Shown here in pieces: positions 1-8,454 of a stretch of 64,000 bases of DNA. Position 1 is the first letter of the stretch; every line of letters starts with the position of its first letter. Under the pieces are notes generated by a model. It was not told the DNA's origin. It saw nothing but the letters and a program-made list of their open reading frames with translations, and ran no database searches. Source of the DNA: Ochrobactrum sp. Q0168 (lineage in GTDB: Bacteria; Pseudomonadota; Alphaproteobacteria; Rhizobiales; Rhizobiaceae). The stretch spans positions 180,125 to 244,124 of the forward strand of contig NZ_JAELXQ010000007.1 in the NCBI RefSeq assembly GCF_016427605.1, in the 5' to 3' direction. Both the position numbers and the translations under genes were made by a program.

Positions 1-181
1 TTATGACACGATTACAAGGCGTCACCCTTGCAGATATCGCGCAGAATTTTTCGACAAGCATGGCGAGGAATGGCCATCCGGGAAAAGCAAAACGGTCCTC
101 TGCCTGAAGCTCGAGCTGGAGATCATTTGCGGGGCGGCTCTTGCCTTCATTTAGTCTAGTCTCCCACAATTTCACGACCAT
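1..181 (-). CDS. Partial hypothetical protein, runs off the left edge
   Basis: An open frame starts at an ATG (complement of 179-181) and stays open for 60 codons to the window edge. An in-frame stop lies only a few codons upstream of this ATG, so it is the natural start. The predicted product begins MVVKLWETRLNEG and has a hydrophobic patch (FPGWPFLAM) in its middle. Codon choice resembles that of the surrounding genes, which is the main reason to prefer this frame to the other open ones in the same stretch. I see no good ribosome binding site and do not recognise a family. It could also be non-coding. Confidence 0.35.
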   Translation of the reverse strand, partial: MVVKLWETRLNEGKSRPANDLQLELQAEDRFAFPGWPFLAMLVEKFCAISARVTPCNRVI

Positions 182-406
182 GAATAAGCCACATTAGGAC
201 AGGGTTCCTCGCCTTGAAGGCACGTGCAGGGACGGTGCTCTTTGAGGTTGAATCCGCGTAAAACCTCATTCAGCAACGGTTCATGATCACGCAGGTAACG
301 CTTCTGTGAAGTTGCCGTAATTTGCCTCTATTCGCATTCCAGCATGCGCGGAATCGGAAGCAGGCCCTTTGCTTATCAGTTCTGCCTTCCAGAAGGAGAA
401 GGATTT
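182..406. other. Intergenic region upstream of the OmpA-family gene
   Basis: No convincing gene lies here. The stretch contains a 7-bp inverted repeat TGAGGTT (243-249) / AACCTCA (262-268) with a 12-base loop. It could be a regulatory hairpin in the leader of the downstream gene or a binding site. A ribosome binding site (AGAAGGAGAAGG, 391-402) sits just before the ATG at 407. Confidence 0.4.
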
Positions 407-2680
407 ATGTCTATTCGTTCCAAGCTTCGCGCCACTGTTGCGATACCGGTGATGTCGATCTGTGTTTTTGCACAGCCATCTTTCGCGGATATGCTTTCGC
501 AGCCTTATCAAGTGGCACAGGAAAACAGCGAAGAGCGAGCACCTCAGGAGCAGCCCGTTGAACAGCCACAGGCAGAGGGCGAGGGTCCTTCTGAGGAAGG
601 CCAGGGGCGTCGTCATGCTGAGGAGCAGAAGCAGGCTGAACAGGAAGAAGCGCGGCGTCAAGCCGAAGAGCGCAAGCGTGCCGAGCAGGAAGAAGCGCAT
701 CGTGAGGAAATAGAAAAGCAGCAGGCGGAAAAGGCAGAGGCTGCAAGGCAGGCTGAAGAACGCAAGACGGCTGAAGCGGAAACGCAGCGTCAGGCGGCTG
801 AACAGGAAAAGGCCGAAGAAGAAGCTGCCGCACAGCAGAAGGCGGCAGAACAGGCACAGCGTAAAGCTGAGCAGCAGCAGAAAGCAGAGCAGGAAGCAGC
901 GGAACGCCAGGCTGAGAAGCATAAGCAGGAGAAGGCTTCTGCCGACGAAGCTGAAAAGCAGGCTGCCGAGCAAAAGAAGGCGGCAGAGCACGAAACGCAG
1001 CGCCAAGCCCAAGAGAAGAAGCCTGCATCGGAAGAAAGCGCGTCGAAAGGCGAGGCTGAACCAGAACAACAGGTTCCTGCCCACAAGAAGCCAGCAGCGA
1101 AGACGCCGGATACAAACGGGGCATTGGAAGAGACTGCCAAGGAGCCTGCGGAACGGCCAAAGAAGAGGCCGGCTCCTGCCGACGATGCACAGGCGCAGAA
1201 GCCAGCGCCACAGCCGGAATCTGCACCTGTTCCAGTGCAGCCGACCGAACCGCAGGCTGGTGAACTCAATCCCCTTCAACCTGCGGAACCGCCAGCTGTC
1301 AATGAACAGCATGGAAAGAAGAACCGCGAGCCGTCGCCGGTAGAACAGCAACCAGTGGAGCAGCCGCAGGAAGCTGAAAAGAAGCCCGAGCGTGTGCCTG
1401 CAATTGTGGACAAGCGCTCAGCTGCCGAAAAGGAAGCAATCGCGAAGGATCCATCGAAGACCGACGAAACCGTGGTTCTACCGGTCGAAAATGGCGCTGC
1501 CATTCTCGATAGCGACAAGGATGCCGATAATAGCGGTGGCAATCAGGCCCGCGAGCAACGTCGCAAGCAGCGTGGTCAACAGCGTGAAGCCGAAGCCTCA
1601 GCGCCGCCCCCCGCAGACGACGCATCCGCTCAGATTGCCATCCCCGAGCAGATCAAGGCCGATCTTCCCAAGAAGATTGAAGCCAATCTGAAGGAAAAGG
1701 GAAAGCGCGTCGACGAAGCACCGGCTTTCGTTGTCCCGGAAACCACAAATATCGTGAACAACACCGTTGTTAACAACACGGTCGTCAATAACACGACGGT
1801 CAACAATGTGACGAACAACGTCAGCAATGTAAAGGTGCTCGAGCAGGTCGATAACCGGGTTGTTATGGATGTCGGCGACCGGATGTTTGTGCGCGGCGAT
1901 GACCGCCCACGTCTGCGCCACAATGCCGAAGAAGCCTATTATGATGAGCTGCCACGCGGCCGCATGCGCGAAACGATTGTGCGTCCCGGTGGCTACCGTG
2001 TGGTCACTGTTTATGACCGTTATGGTGATGTTGTGCAGCGCTCCCGTATCGACCGCGATGGCAACGAGTATCTGATGGTTTATGCCCCCGACTATGAAGA
2101 TACGTCGCGTGCCGCCATCGCCGATGTTGGTTACGATCTGCCACCGATGCGCCTCACGATCCCTGTCAGCGATTACATCATCGACGTAACAGACGATCGT
2201 GATCGTGACTTCTATGACTTCTTGGCCATGCCACCGGTCGAGCGTGTTGAACGCGTCTACACGATCGATGAAGTTCGTCACTCTGCTCGTCTGCGCGATA
2301 AGGTGCGCCGCATTGATCTGGACACAATCCACTTTGCGACCGGTAGCGCTGAAGTCTCGCTTTCACAGGCCAAAACGCTGCGCAAAGTGGCTGATGCCAT
2401 GCAGAAAGTTCTTTCCAAGGACCCCGGTGAAACCTTCTTCATCGAAGGCCACACGGATGCTGTCGGCTCTGATCGATCGAACCTCGTTCTTTCCGACAAG
2501 CGCGCAGAGTCAATCGCAAGCCTGCTGACGGAAGTCTATGATATTCCAGCTGAAAATCTCGTCACGCAGGGTTACGGCGAACGGTTCCTGAAGATCAAGA
2601 CTGATGGACCGGAACAGGAAAACCGCCGTGTCACCATCCGTCGTGTAACCCCGTTGGTTCGCCCGGTAGCGCAGCGCTAA
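407..2680 (+). CDS. Large OmpA-family protein with Ala/Glu/Lys/Gln coiled region
   Basis: This 757-residue envelope protein has a signal peptide (MSIRSKLRATVAIPV...QPSFA, about residues 1-27). A long Ala/Glu/Lys/Gln-rich, probably coiled-coil segment follows (about 60-240), then a Pro/Glu/Gln-rich linker. An Asn/Thr/Val repeat built on the unit VVNNT lies at about 445-480, and the C-terminal OmpA peptidoglycan-binding domain at about 635-750 (EGHTDAVGS, SDKRAESI, QENRRVTI). Known OmpA_C domains anchor proteins to peptidoglycan, so it probably links outer membrane or periplasmic partners to the wall. The ATG at 407 has a strong Shine-Dalgarno sequence and starts directly at the signal peptide. 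An ATG at 344 would put 21 unrelated residues in front. Confidence 0.85.
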   Translation: MSIRSKLRATVAIPVMSICVFAQPSFADMLSQPYQVAQENSEERAPQEQPVEQPQAEGEGPSEEGQGRRHAEEQKQAEQEEARRQAEERKRAEQEEAHREEIEKQQAEKAEAARQAEERKTAEAETQRQAAEQEKAEEEAAAQQKAAEQAQRKAEQQQKAEQEAAERQAEKHKQEKASADEAEKQAAEQKKAAEHETQRQAQEKKPASEESASKGEAEPEQQVPAHKKPAAKTPDTNGALEETAKEPAERPKKRPAPADDAQAQKPAPQPESAPVPVQPTEPQAGELNPLQPAEPPAVNEQHGKKNREPSPVEQQPVEQPQEAEKKPERVPAIVDKRSAAEKEAIAKDPSKTDETVVLPVENGAAILDSDKDADNSGGNQAREQRRKQRGQQREAEASAPPPADDASAQIAIPEQIKADLPKKIEANLKEKGKRVDEAPAFVVPETTNIVNNTVVNNTVVNNTTVNNVTNNVSNVKVLEQVDNRVVMDVGDRMFVRGDDRPRLRHNAEEAYYDELPRGRMRETIVRPGGYRVVTVYDRYGDVVQRSRIDRDGNEYLMVYAPDYEDTSRAAIADVGYDLPPMRLTIPVSDYIIDVTDDRDRDFYDFLAMPPVERVERVYTIDEVRHSARLRDKVRRIDLDTIHFATGSAEVSLSQAKTLRKVADAMQKVLSKDPGETFFIEGHTDAVGSDRSNLVLSDKRAESIASLLTEVYDIPAENLVTQGYGERFLKIKTDGPEQENRRVTIRRVTPLVRPVAQR
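1741..1836 (+). repeat. Asn/Thr/Val-coding short tandem repeat inside the OmpA-family gene
   Basis: Degenerate repeats of a unit coding VVNNT/TVNN (nucleotides like aacaacacggtcgtcaat) run through this stretch, giving a run of alternating Asn-Asn and Val/Thr pairs. The pattern suggests a beta-solenoid-like or flexible linker. It is in frame and probably expands or contracts between strains. Confidence 0.6.
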
Positions 2681-2708
2681 CCACCGGTGGCGCATCACAA
2701 GCAACAGG

Positions 2709-2735
2709 TCAGGCCGCATGACAAATGCGGCCTGA
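2709..2735. terminator. Hairpin between convergent genes
   Basis: An 11-bp perfect inverted repeat TCAGGCCGCAT (2709-2719) / ATGCGGCCTGA (2725-2735) with a 5-base loop lies 28 bases after the OmpA-family stop and just before the end of the leftward RpiR gene. There is no clear T-run, but its place suits a bidirectional terminator. Confidence 0.6.
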
Positions 2736-2744
2736 ACCATAAGA

Positions 2745-3608
2745 TCAGTCTCCCAGCACCTGTTTGTCGTCGCCGTCGCGGGACCGGACAAGCTCCTCCT
2801 TGATCTGACGGAGCACATGGGCAGACCGGTTACGGTCAGCATAGGCAACCATGTTTGCCAGAATATCGATGGTCGCCAGATAGGCGTAGCGGGTGGATGT
2901 GGGGCGAAAGATATTCTTGCCTTCATCAAGATCGATTGTGATCACCAAGTCAGAAGCCTGTGCAACGGGGGAGTTGCTTTGGGTTATCGCAATCGTGGGA
3001 ATAGCGCGTGCCCGCAGCAAATTCATGCAATGCACCAGATCACGGTCACGTCCCGTGATGGATGAACCGATGACAACTGTTCCCGGTTGGGCGGCAGCGG
3101 AAAGCATATGGTTCATGCTGTGATCTGTTGAAGCATTGATGCGACATCCAAGGCGGAACAACCGGTTGTGGAGTTCGTTGGCGATCATGGCCGAGTTGCC
3201 GGTAGCACCGAAGGCCTGAATGAAATCAGCCCCACGCAGCAAGTGGGCGGCCCTTTCCATGGTAGCCAGATCGAGTTGGCGGTGGAGTTGAAAAAGCGCG
3301 TTTTGTGCTTTGGTGATAATGTCTTCAGCCACTTCTTCTACCGTGCTGGTTTCCGTCTCCGGCATCAGATAGCGCAAGCCGACATAGGTGATTTTGGCCA
3401 GCTGTACCTTGAAGTCGGAATAACCCTGACAGCCGATCCGCCTGCAAAATCGCGTTACCGTCGGCGGAGATACGCCCGCTTTCTCAGCAAGCTCGCCAAT
3501 GGAGGAGTTGACGACGAAATCGACATTTTCAAGCACAACAGCAGCGAGCTTTTTCTCAAGACCGGAAAGCCTGCCTTCCTTGTCCGACAATGCGTGAATG
3601 ACGTCCAT
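2745..3608 (-). CDS. MurR/RpiR-family transcriptional regulator
   Basis: This 287-residue regulator has an N-terminal RpiR helix-turn-helix (about residues 20-75, core SIGELAEKAGVSPPTVTRFCRR). A C-terminal SIS sugar-phosphate-type effector domain follows (about 110-240, GATGNSAMIANELHNRL and GSSITGRDRDLVHCM). The ATG at complement 3606-3608 has a GGAG site just upstream. A longer reading would need a TTG at 3656. It is divergent from the PLP-enzyme gene at 3797 and probably controls it and the peptide-use genes beyond. SIS domains normally bind phosphosugars or amino sugars, but RpiR proteins next to amino-acid and peptide genes are also known, so the effector is open. Confidence 0.85.
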   Translation of the reverse strand: MDVIHALSDKEGRLSGLEKKLAAVVLENVDFVVNSSIGELAEKAGVSPPTVTRFCRRIGCQGYSDFKVQLAKITYVGLRYLMPETETSTVEEVAEDIITKAQNALFQLHRQLDLATMERAAHLLRGADFIQAFGATGNSAMIANELHNRLFRLGCRINASTDHSMNHMLSAAAQPGTVVIGSSITGRDRDLVHCMNLLRARAIPTIAITQSNSPVAQASDLVITIDLDEGKNIFRPTSTRYAYLATIDILANMVAYADRNRSAHVLRQIKEELVRSRDGDDKQVLGD

Positions 3609-3667
3609 GGGATCTCCGGTCAGGTTGCAAACTGCGCTTGGCAGGTGATCTTCCAAGTTTATACTCT

Positions 3668-3753
3668 GAAAAATAATTACATAACTATGGAAATTGTCTA
3701 CGTTCTGATTAATGATTATCTCTCAATTGCGGTCAATCAAGAAAATAATATAC
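3668..3753. promoter_or_regulatory. Divergent control region with GAAAATAA motifs
   Basis: Two copies of an A-rich motif lie between the divergent RpiR and PLP-enzyme genes: GAAAAATAATTAC (3668-3680) and TCAAGAAAATAATATAC (3737-3753). The second matches 15 of 17 bases of a site upstream of the MlrC gene (5178-5194). They are candidate RpiR operators; this is inference from sharing and position. Confidence 0.45.
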
Positions 3754-3796
3754 ACCGCCATCGAAAATCGCGTCGCACATCCGAGAGAGGCACTCT

Positions 3797-4885
3797 ATGA
3801 CGTTCCCCTGGCCAGAAGCAGGCACGCCACTTGAAAACATCCCCACCCCAATGCCGGTCATCGATGAAGATCGTATGACTGCAAACATTGCGCGCGCGCA
3901 GGCTTACTTCGACCAGCATGGGAAGGCTTTTCGTCCGCACATCAAGACGCATAAGATTCCGTCTGTCGCACAGCAACAGGTAGAAGCGGGAGCCAAAGGC
4001 ATCAACTGCCAGAAGATCACCGAGGCGGAGGTTTTTGCCGAGGCCGGTTTCGATGACATCCTCATCACCTATAATATTTTGGGTGCAGCGAAACTTGCGC
4101 GGCTGAGAGCGCTCAATGAGAAAATTGGTGGGTTGAAAGTGACCGTCGACAGTGACGTCACGATCAAAGGACTTGGTGAGACGTTTAATACCGAGCGGCC
4201 ACTCGCCGTTCTGGTGGAATGTGATACGGGCGGCAAGCGTTGCGGTGTACAGACGCCTGATGCTGCGGTGGCGCTGGCTGAATTGATCTCCGCGCAGCTG
4301 GGCTTACGCTTTGCCGGGATTCTAACTTATCCGGCGGCGGGTGGGGCAGATCGGGTCGAGAGTTTCATCGTTGAGACAATGGCAAAGCTTGCCGCGAAAG
4401 GAATAGATTGTCCGATCCGTTCCAATGGCGGCTCACCGGACCTTTATTCCGCCCATCTTGTGCCATCGGCGACCGAACACCGTGCCGGTACGTATGTCTA
4501 CAACGACCGCAGCATGGTTCGGGCAGGGCATTGCACCCATGACGACCTTGCCATGCATATTCTGGCGACTGTGGTTTCGCGGCCTGCGCCGGGCAGGGCG
4601 GTTCTCGATTGCGGCTCCAAAGCCCTGACATCGGATCTTCTGGGCTTTGTGGATCACGGCGTCATCGAAGGATTTGACGGCGCAAGGGTTGTCACCCTTT
4701 CGGAAGAACATGGCGTGGTTGATCTGACGGACTGTAAACAGGGATTTCCACCAGTGGGAGCCGTTGTCCGTGTCATCCCGAACCACACATGTGTCGTCAG
4801 CAACCTTTTCGACCACATGGTTTTTCATCGTAACGGCGTGGTGACTCGTGTTGAAAATGTTGCCGCGCGTGGCACCGTTTGGTGA
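3797..4885 (+). CDS. D-serine dehydratase / D-threonine aldolase-like PLP enzyme
   Basis: This 362-residue fold-type III (alanine-racemase-like) PLP enzyme belongs to the DSD1/D-threonine aldolase family. The motif RPHIKTHK (46-53) carries the probable PLP lysine, Lys50. The C-terminal IPNHTC supplies the His-x-Cys pair that binds the active-site metal in this family. EHGVVDL lies just before it. Members eliminate water from D-serine (giving 2-aminoacrylate, then pyruvate) or cleave D-3-hydroxy amino acids to glycine and an aldehyde; sequence alone does not decide which. A RidA-type deaminase at 12138 would handle 2-aminoacrylate, which favours a dehydratase. The start has a GAGAGGCAC site. 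Confidence 0.8.
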   Translation: MTFPWPEAGTPLENIPTPMPVIDEDRMTANIARAQAYFDQHGKAFRPHIKTHKIPSVAQQQVEAGAKGINCQKITEAEVFAEAGFDDILITYNILGAAKLARLRALNEKIGGLKVTVDSDVTIKGLGETFNTERPLAVLVECDTGGKRCGVQTPDAAVALAELISAQLGLRFAGILTYPAAGGADRVESFIVETMAKLAAKGIDCPIRSNGGSPDLYSAHLVPSATEHRAGTYVYNDRSMVRAGHCTHDDLAMHILATVVSRPAPGRAVLDCGSKALTSDLLGFVDHGVIEGFDGARVVTLSEEHGVVDLTDCKQGFPPVGAVVRVIPNHTCVVSNLFDHMVFHRNGVVTRVENVAARGTVW

Positions 4886-4947
4886 GTTACGTGTTGTTCG
4901 TGGAGTGAATTGACAGCGCACTCCAAAAATTATGAACAGAACTTATG

Positions 4948-4978
4948 AAAAAAGAGCCGGATTTTCCGGCTCTTTTTT
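4948..4978 (+). terminator. Rho-independent terminator after the PLP-enzyme gene
   Basis: The stem is GAGCCGG (4954-4960) / CCGGCTC (4966-4972), extended by an A-run on the left pairing with six T on the right, with a 5-base loop. It is a textbook terminator 60 bases after the stop codon. Confidence 0.9.
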
Positions 4979-5407
4979 CATCTGATAAGTAAAGTTATCC
5001 CGTTCGACACGTTGTTCCTGGCGCCAAAGGCCTTGAAAGAACGTAGATTATCGATTTGTCTTTGCTGAAAGATATCTACGGCATCGTGAAAATCAATTTC
5101 ACAAATTTTCATTCATCAGCCTGATGATGGGTCTGGATCGAGATATCTGGTTGACACAGCCAATATTCGACGCATTATCAAGAAAATAAATTACAGAAAA
5201 TAATCAAAGGGCGAACACAAGGCGGAGACCATTTTCATAGACCGATTTCAATTGTTGTGCCGGCAGGGTCGCCGGACTGCGTGAACTGTTCCCTGTGTGC
5301 AGGACATGGAGACACTCTTGAAGCCAGCGCGCGTGATCGTGAGATCGTGTGCGTGTTCATTTCCCAATAATACGTCCTTGCTGAACCCGTGCACCTGGAA
5401 CCAACAC
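4979..5407. other. Long intergenic region carrying the MlrC-operon promoter
   Basis: No gene is seen in this 430-base stretch. A possible sigma-70 promoter is TTGACA (5151-5156) with CATTAT (5173-5178) after 16 bases. Directly downstream are two A-rich repeats, TCAAGAAAATAAATTAC (5178-5194) and CAGAAAATAATC (5194-5205), like those near 3668-3753. Their position over and just after the -10 box would suit repression. Confidence 0.5.
5151..5210 (+). promoter_or_regulatory. Candidate promoter and RpiR-type operator for the MlrC/Dpp operon
   Basis: TTGACA at 5151-5156 and CATTAT at 5173-5178 form a plausible promoter. The 17-base site at 5178-5194 is 15/17 identical to the one at 3737-3753, suggesting co-regulation of the PLP-enzyme gene and the MlrC/Dpp operon. 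Confidence 0.4.
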
Positions 5408-6886
5408 ATGCGCATATTCACAGCCTCGATGGCTACGGAAACGAATACATTTTCCCCCGTTCCAACGGACATGGATGCATTCAAGGCTGCCTTTTATGCT
5501 GGGCCGGGCGAGCACCCGGAAACACCGACTTTGTGTTCATCGGTTGTGCCTATCTTGCGACGCCGCGGCAAAGCTGAAGGTTTCACGGTTATAGAAGGCA
5601 CGTCCTGCTGGGCTGAACCTGCCGGTCTCATTCAACGCCAGACCTATGAGACGCTGCGTGATACAATTCTGGCAGAGCTGGAAGCAGCGCTTCCTGTGGA
5701 TGCTGTCGTTCTGGGGCTGCATGGTGCGATGGTGGCGCAGGGCTACGATGATCCGGAAGGGGACTTTCTGGAACGAGTGCGAGCAATCGTTGGTCCTGAC
5801 ATTCTGGTCGCTGCCGAATTCGATCCGCACAGTCACCTGACCGCAAAGCGTGTGGCCAATCTTGATATCATGGCAACGTTCCTTGAGTTTCCGCATACGG
5901 ATTTCGAAGAGCGTGGAGAACATGTCGTTGATCTGGCTCTCAGGATGCTGCGCAGCGAGATCAAGCCCGTGATTTCGACCTTCGATTGCCGCATGATCAC
6001 CATTTATCCCACCAATCGCGAGCCAATGCGGTCTTATGTTGATCGCCTCGCGGCCATGCAGGGTAAGAACGGCGTCCTGTCGATTTCCGTGATCCATGGT
6101 TTCATGGCCGGCGACGCGCCCGACATGGGGACGCGGATTGTCGTCGTTACCGATAATGACAAGACGAAAGGCGACGAGATTGCACAACAGCTGGGACACG
6201 AATTGTACCGCATGCGCAAACTCACGGCTATGGAGATGTTCGATACAGAAGCGGGGCTGAACCGCGCATTGGACGTGCGCGCCAGCGACCCGTCCCGCCC
6301 TGTTGTCATCTCCGATATCTGGGATAATCCAGGCGGTGGCGTGGCGGGTGATGCAACCTATATTCTGCGCCGCATGCTGGAGCGCAAGCTCGACAATTTT
6401 GCGGTTGCCACCATCTGGGATCCTGTCGCCGTTGCTTTCTGCCATGCGGCAGGCGAGGGGGCCGAGCTCGAAATCCGTGTCGGTGGAAAGTCGTCATGGC
6501 AAGGCGGTGAGCCGCTGGATTTGCGCGTTACCGTACAAAAAGTGGCGGATGCAGGCTGGCAGAGTTTCCGCAACAGTCGGGTCAATCTTGGGCGCGTCGC
6601 AGTCATCCGTCCCGTTGGTACACAGATCGACATCATTCTGATTACCAGTCGGTCCCAGACCTATGAGCCGGATATCTTCTCCAATCTGGGGATCGATTTT
6701 GCCAACAAGGACTTCCTCGTCGTCAAGTCGACCAACCACTTCCAGGCCGGGTTTCAGCCGATTGCATCGGAGATCGTCTATATCGCAGCGCCAACATCAT
6801 ATCCGACCAATCCGGCGGTGACACCATACAGGAAAGCAAGTCTGGAACTCTGGCCACGGGTCGCCGATCCGCTGGGGCTGGACTAA
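5408..6886 (+). CDS. MlrC-type M81 metallopeptidase
   Basis: This 492-residue protein belongs to the M81 family of MlrC, the last enzyme of microcystin breakdown. The family hallmark start MRIFTASMATETNTFSP is present. Probable zinc ligands are in EFDPHSH and EFPHTDF, the Asp-x-His ... His arrangement known for MlrC. Downstream GGGVAGDAT matches the conserved Gly-rich part. In most bacteria this family sits beside Dpp/Opp importers and has no link to toxins, and that is the case here: it probably hydrolyses a small imported peptide or N-acylated amino acid in the cytoplasm. I chose ATG 5408 because family similarity begins there; GTG 5297 or ATG 5306 would add an unrelated leader. Confidence 0.85.
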   Translation: MRIFTASMATETNTFSPVPTDMDAFKAAFYAGPGEHPETPTLCSSVVPILRRRGKAEGFTVIEGTSCWAEPAGLIQRQTYETLRDTILAELEAALPVDAVVLGLHGAMVAQGYDDPEGDFLERVRAIVGPDILVAAEFDPHSHLTAKRVANLDIMATFLEFPHTDFEERGEHVVDLALRMLRSEIKPVISTFDCRMITIYPTNREPMRSYVDRLAAMQGKNGVLSISVIHGFMAGDAPDMGTRIVVVTDNDKTKGDEIAQQLGHELYRMRKLTAMEMFDTEAGLNRALDVRASDPSRPVVISDIWDNPGGGVAGDATYILRRMLERKLDNFAVATIWDPVAVAFCHAAGEGAELEIRVGGKSSWQGGEPLDLRVTVQKVADAGWQSFRNSRVNLGRVAVIRPVGTQIDIILITSRSQTYEPDIFSNLGIDFANKDFLVVKSTNHFQAGFQPIASEIVYIAAPTSYPTNPAVTPYRKASLELWPRVADPLGLD

Positions 6887-6931
6887 CAACAGCGAACCAT
6901 CCGTCAGTTCAATTATAAAAGGGGAGTTACA

Positions 6932-8446
6932 ATGAAGAAACGTTTCCTGATCGCGGCCACCGCCGTACTTCTATGTTCAAGCGCGATGGCTTTCGCGCAA
7001 TCGTCGGATGGTATTCTCACCATCGCAACCATTGGCGAGCCGCCAACGCTGGATGCGATGCAGACTCCAACCGATATTGTTCTGACGATTGATCAGCATA
7101 TCTTTGAGACGCTTTACACCTATGATGAACAGTGGAAGTCGGTTCCGTTGCTCGCTGCTGGCATGCCGGAAATCTCCGAAGATGGATTGACTTACAAGAT
7201 TTCGCTGAGAGAAGGGGTGAAGTTCCACGACGGTAGCGACTTTGACTCCAAGGACGTCGTTGCATCCTTGAAGCGATGGATGGAAATCAATTCCAAGGGC
7301 AAGCAGGTTGCCGGCATCGTGGACAGCCTGGCTGAAGACGGCGACCATGCCGTCATCATCAAGCTCAAGTCGCGTTATGCGCCGCTACTCGCGACGCTCT
7401 CGCAGGCGTCGATTATTATCCCGTCGGAGACAGTCGCCGATACGCTGACGAAGTTCGTTGGAACCGGTCCCTACGCGCTCAAGGAACGCAAACCGGATCA
7501 GTACACGCAGCTCGTGCGCTTCGATGATTATAAATCCCCGGAAGGCGAGCCAAGCAACTATGCAGGCAAGCGCGAGGCCATCGCAAAGGAACTGCGCTTT
7601 GTGCCTGTTCCCGATGCGAACACACGCGTTGAGGGGCTGATTTCCGGTCAGTTTGATTTCGCAGATTCGCTTCCTGTCAGCGCCTATGAGCGCGTTGAGG
7701 CAAGCGGCAAGGCGAAGCCGGTCATCTTCAAGAACTCCGGCTGGGCCTCCATGAACATCAACATGAAGGAAGGCGCGCTCGTCAAAAAGGAACTGCGTCA
7801 AGCGGTTCAAGCTGCACTCAATGCATCTGACATGATGCTCGCAGCCTTCTCCGATGACCGTTTTTACAGCGTCGATGGTTCGATCTTCCCGGAAGGTTCG
7901 TTCTGGCACACTGAAGCTGGTGTCGCCCGCTATGGCGAAGGTGATCCGGAAACAGCAGCCAAGCTCCTGAAGGATGCCGGATATGATGGCACGCCGATCC
8001 GACTCTTGACCAGCCGTCAGTATGAGTTCCATTACAAGATCGGCGAAGTGGCGAAAGCTTATCTTGAGGCAGCCGGTTTCAAAGTGGATATGCAGGTTGT
8101 CGATTGGGCCACATTGACGACGCGCCGCGCCGATCCCAAACAGTGGGATATCTTCATCACTCATTCGAACTTCCCTGGCGATCCGACGACCATCAACACC
8201 ATTACAGACACTTATCCGGGCTGGTACGTGTCGGATCAGAAAGCCAAAGCCGTCGCCACCTATATGGATGCGACGAGCGATGCAGCAAAGCAGAAGGCGT
8301 GGGAAGGCATCCAGACCGTCATCTATGATGACGCGCCGCTCTACAAGGTCGGTAATTTCAATGCGCTTTCCGGCGTTGCGGACGGGGTTTCGGGTTATAC
8401 GCCAACCTACTGGCCGCATTTCTGGAATGTAGCCCCGAAGAAGTGA
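6932..8446 (+). CDS. Peptide/opine-type ABC transporter binding protein (SBP family 5)
   Basis: This 504-residue periplasmic protein has a clear Sec signal peptide (MKKRFLIAATAVLLCSSAMAFAQ) and the family 5 (DppA/OppA/NikA) body. Typical stretches are the N-terminal GEPPTLDAMQTP, GLTYKISLREGVKFHDG and the hinge-region FVGTGPYALKER. It feeds the permeases encoded directly downstream, and the upstream MlrC peptidase suggests a peptide-like ligand. A good GGGGAG site precedes the ATG. Confidence 0.9.
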   Translation: MKKRFLIAATAVLLCSSAMAFAQSSDGILTIATIGEPPTLDAMQTPTDIVLTIDQHIFETLYTYDEQWKSVPLLAAGMPEISEDGLTYKISLREGVKFHDGSDFDSKDVVASLKRWMEINSKGKQVAGIVDSLAEDGDHAVIIKLKSRYAPLLATLSQASIIIPSETVADTLTKFVGTGPYALKERKPDQYTQLVRFDDYKSPEGEPSNYAGKREAIAKELRFVPVPDANTRVEGLISGQFDFADSLPVSAYERVEASGKAKPVIFKNSGWASMNINMKEGALVKKELRQAVQAALNASDMMLAAFSDDRFYSVDGSIFPEGSFWHTEAGVARYGEGDPETAAKLLKDAGYDGTPIRLLTSRQYEFHYKIGEVAKAYLEAAGFKVDMQVVDWATLTTRRADPKQWDIFITHSNFPGDPTTINTITDTYPGWYVSDQKAKAVATYMDATSDAAKQKAWEGIQTVIYDDAPLYKVGNFNALSGVADGVSGYTPTYWPHFWNVAPKK

Positions 8447-8454
8447 GGCAAACC

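Noticed and set aside
287..1351. Long leftward open frame (354 codons) opposite the OmpA-family gene
   Set aside because: It is a shadow of the Glu/Lys/Ala/Gln-rich coding repeat; the translation is a low-complexity Leu/Arg/Phe string with no family features.
5408..6886. Microcystin degradation
   Set aside because: Only an MlrC-like gene is present; MlrA, MlrB and MlrD counterparts are absent and M81 proteins commonly occur with peptide importers.
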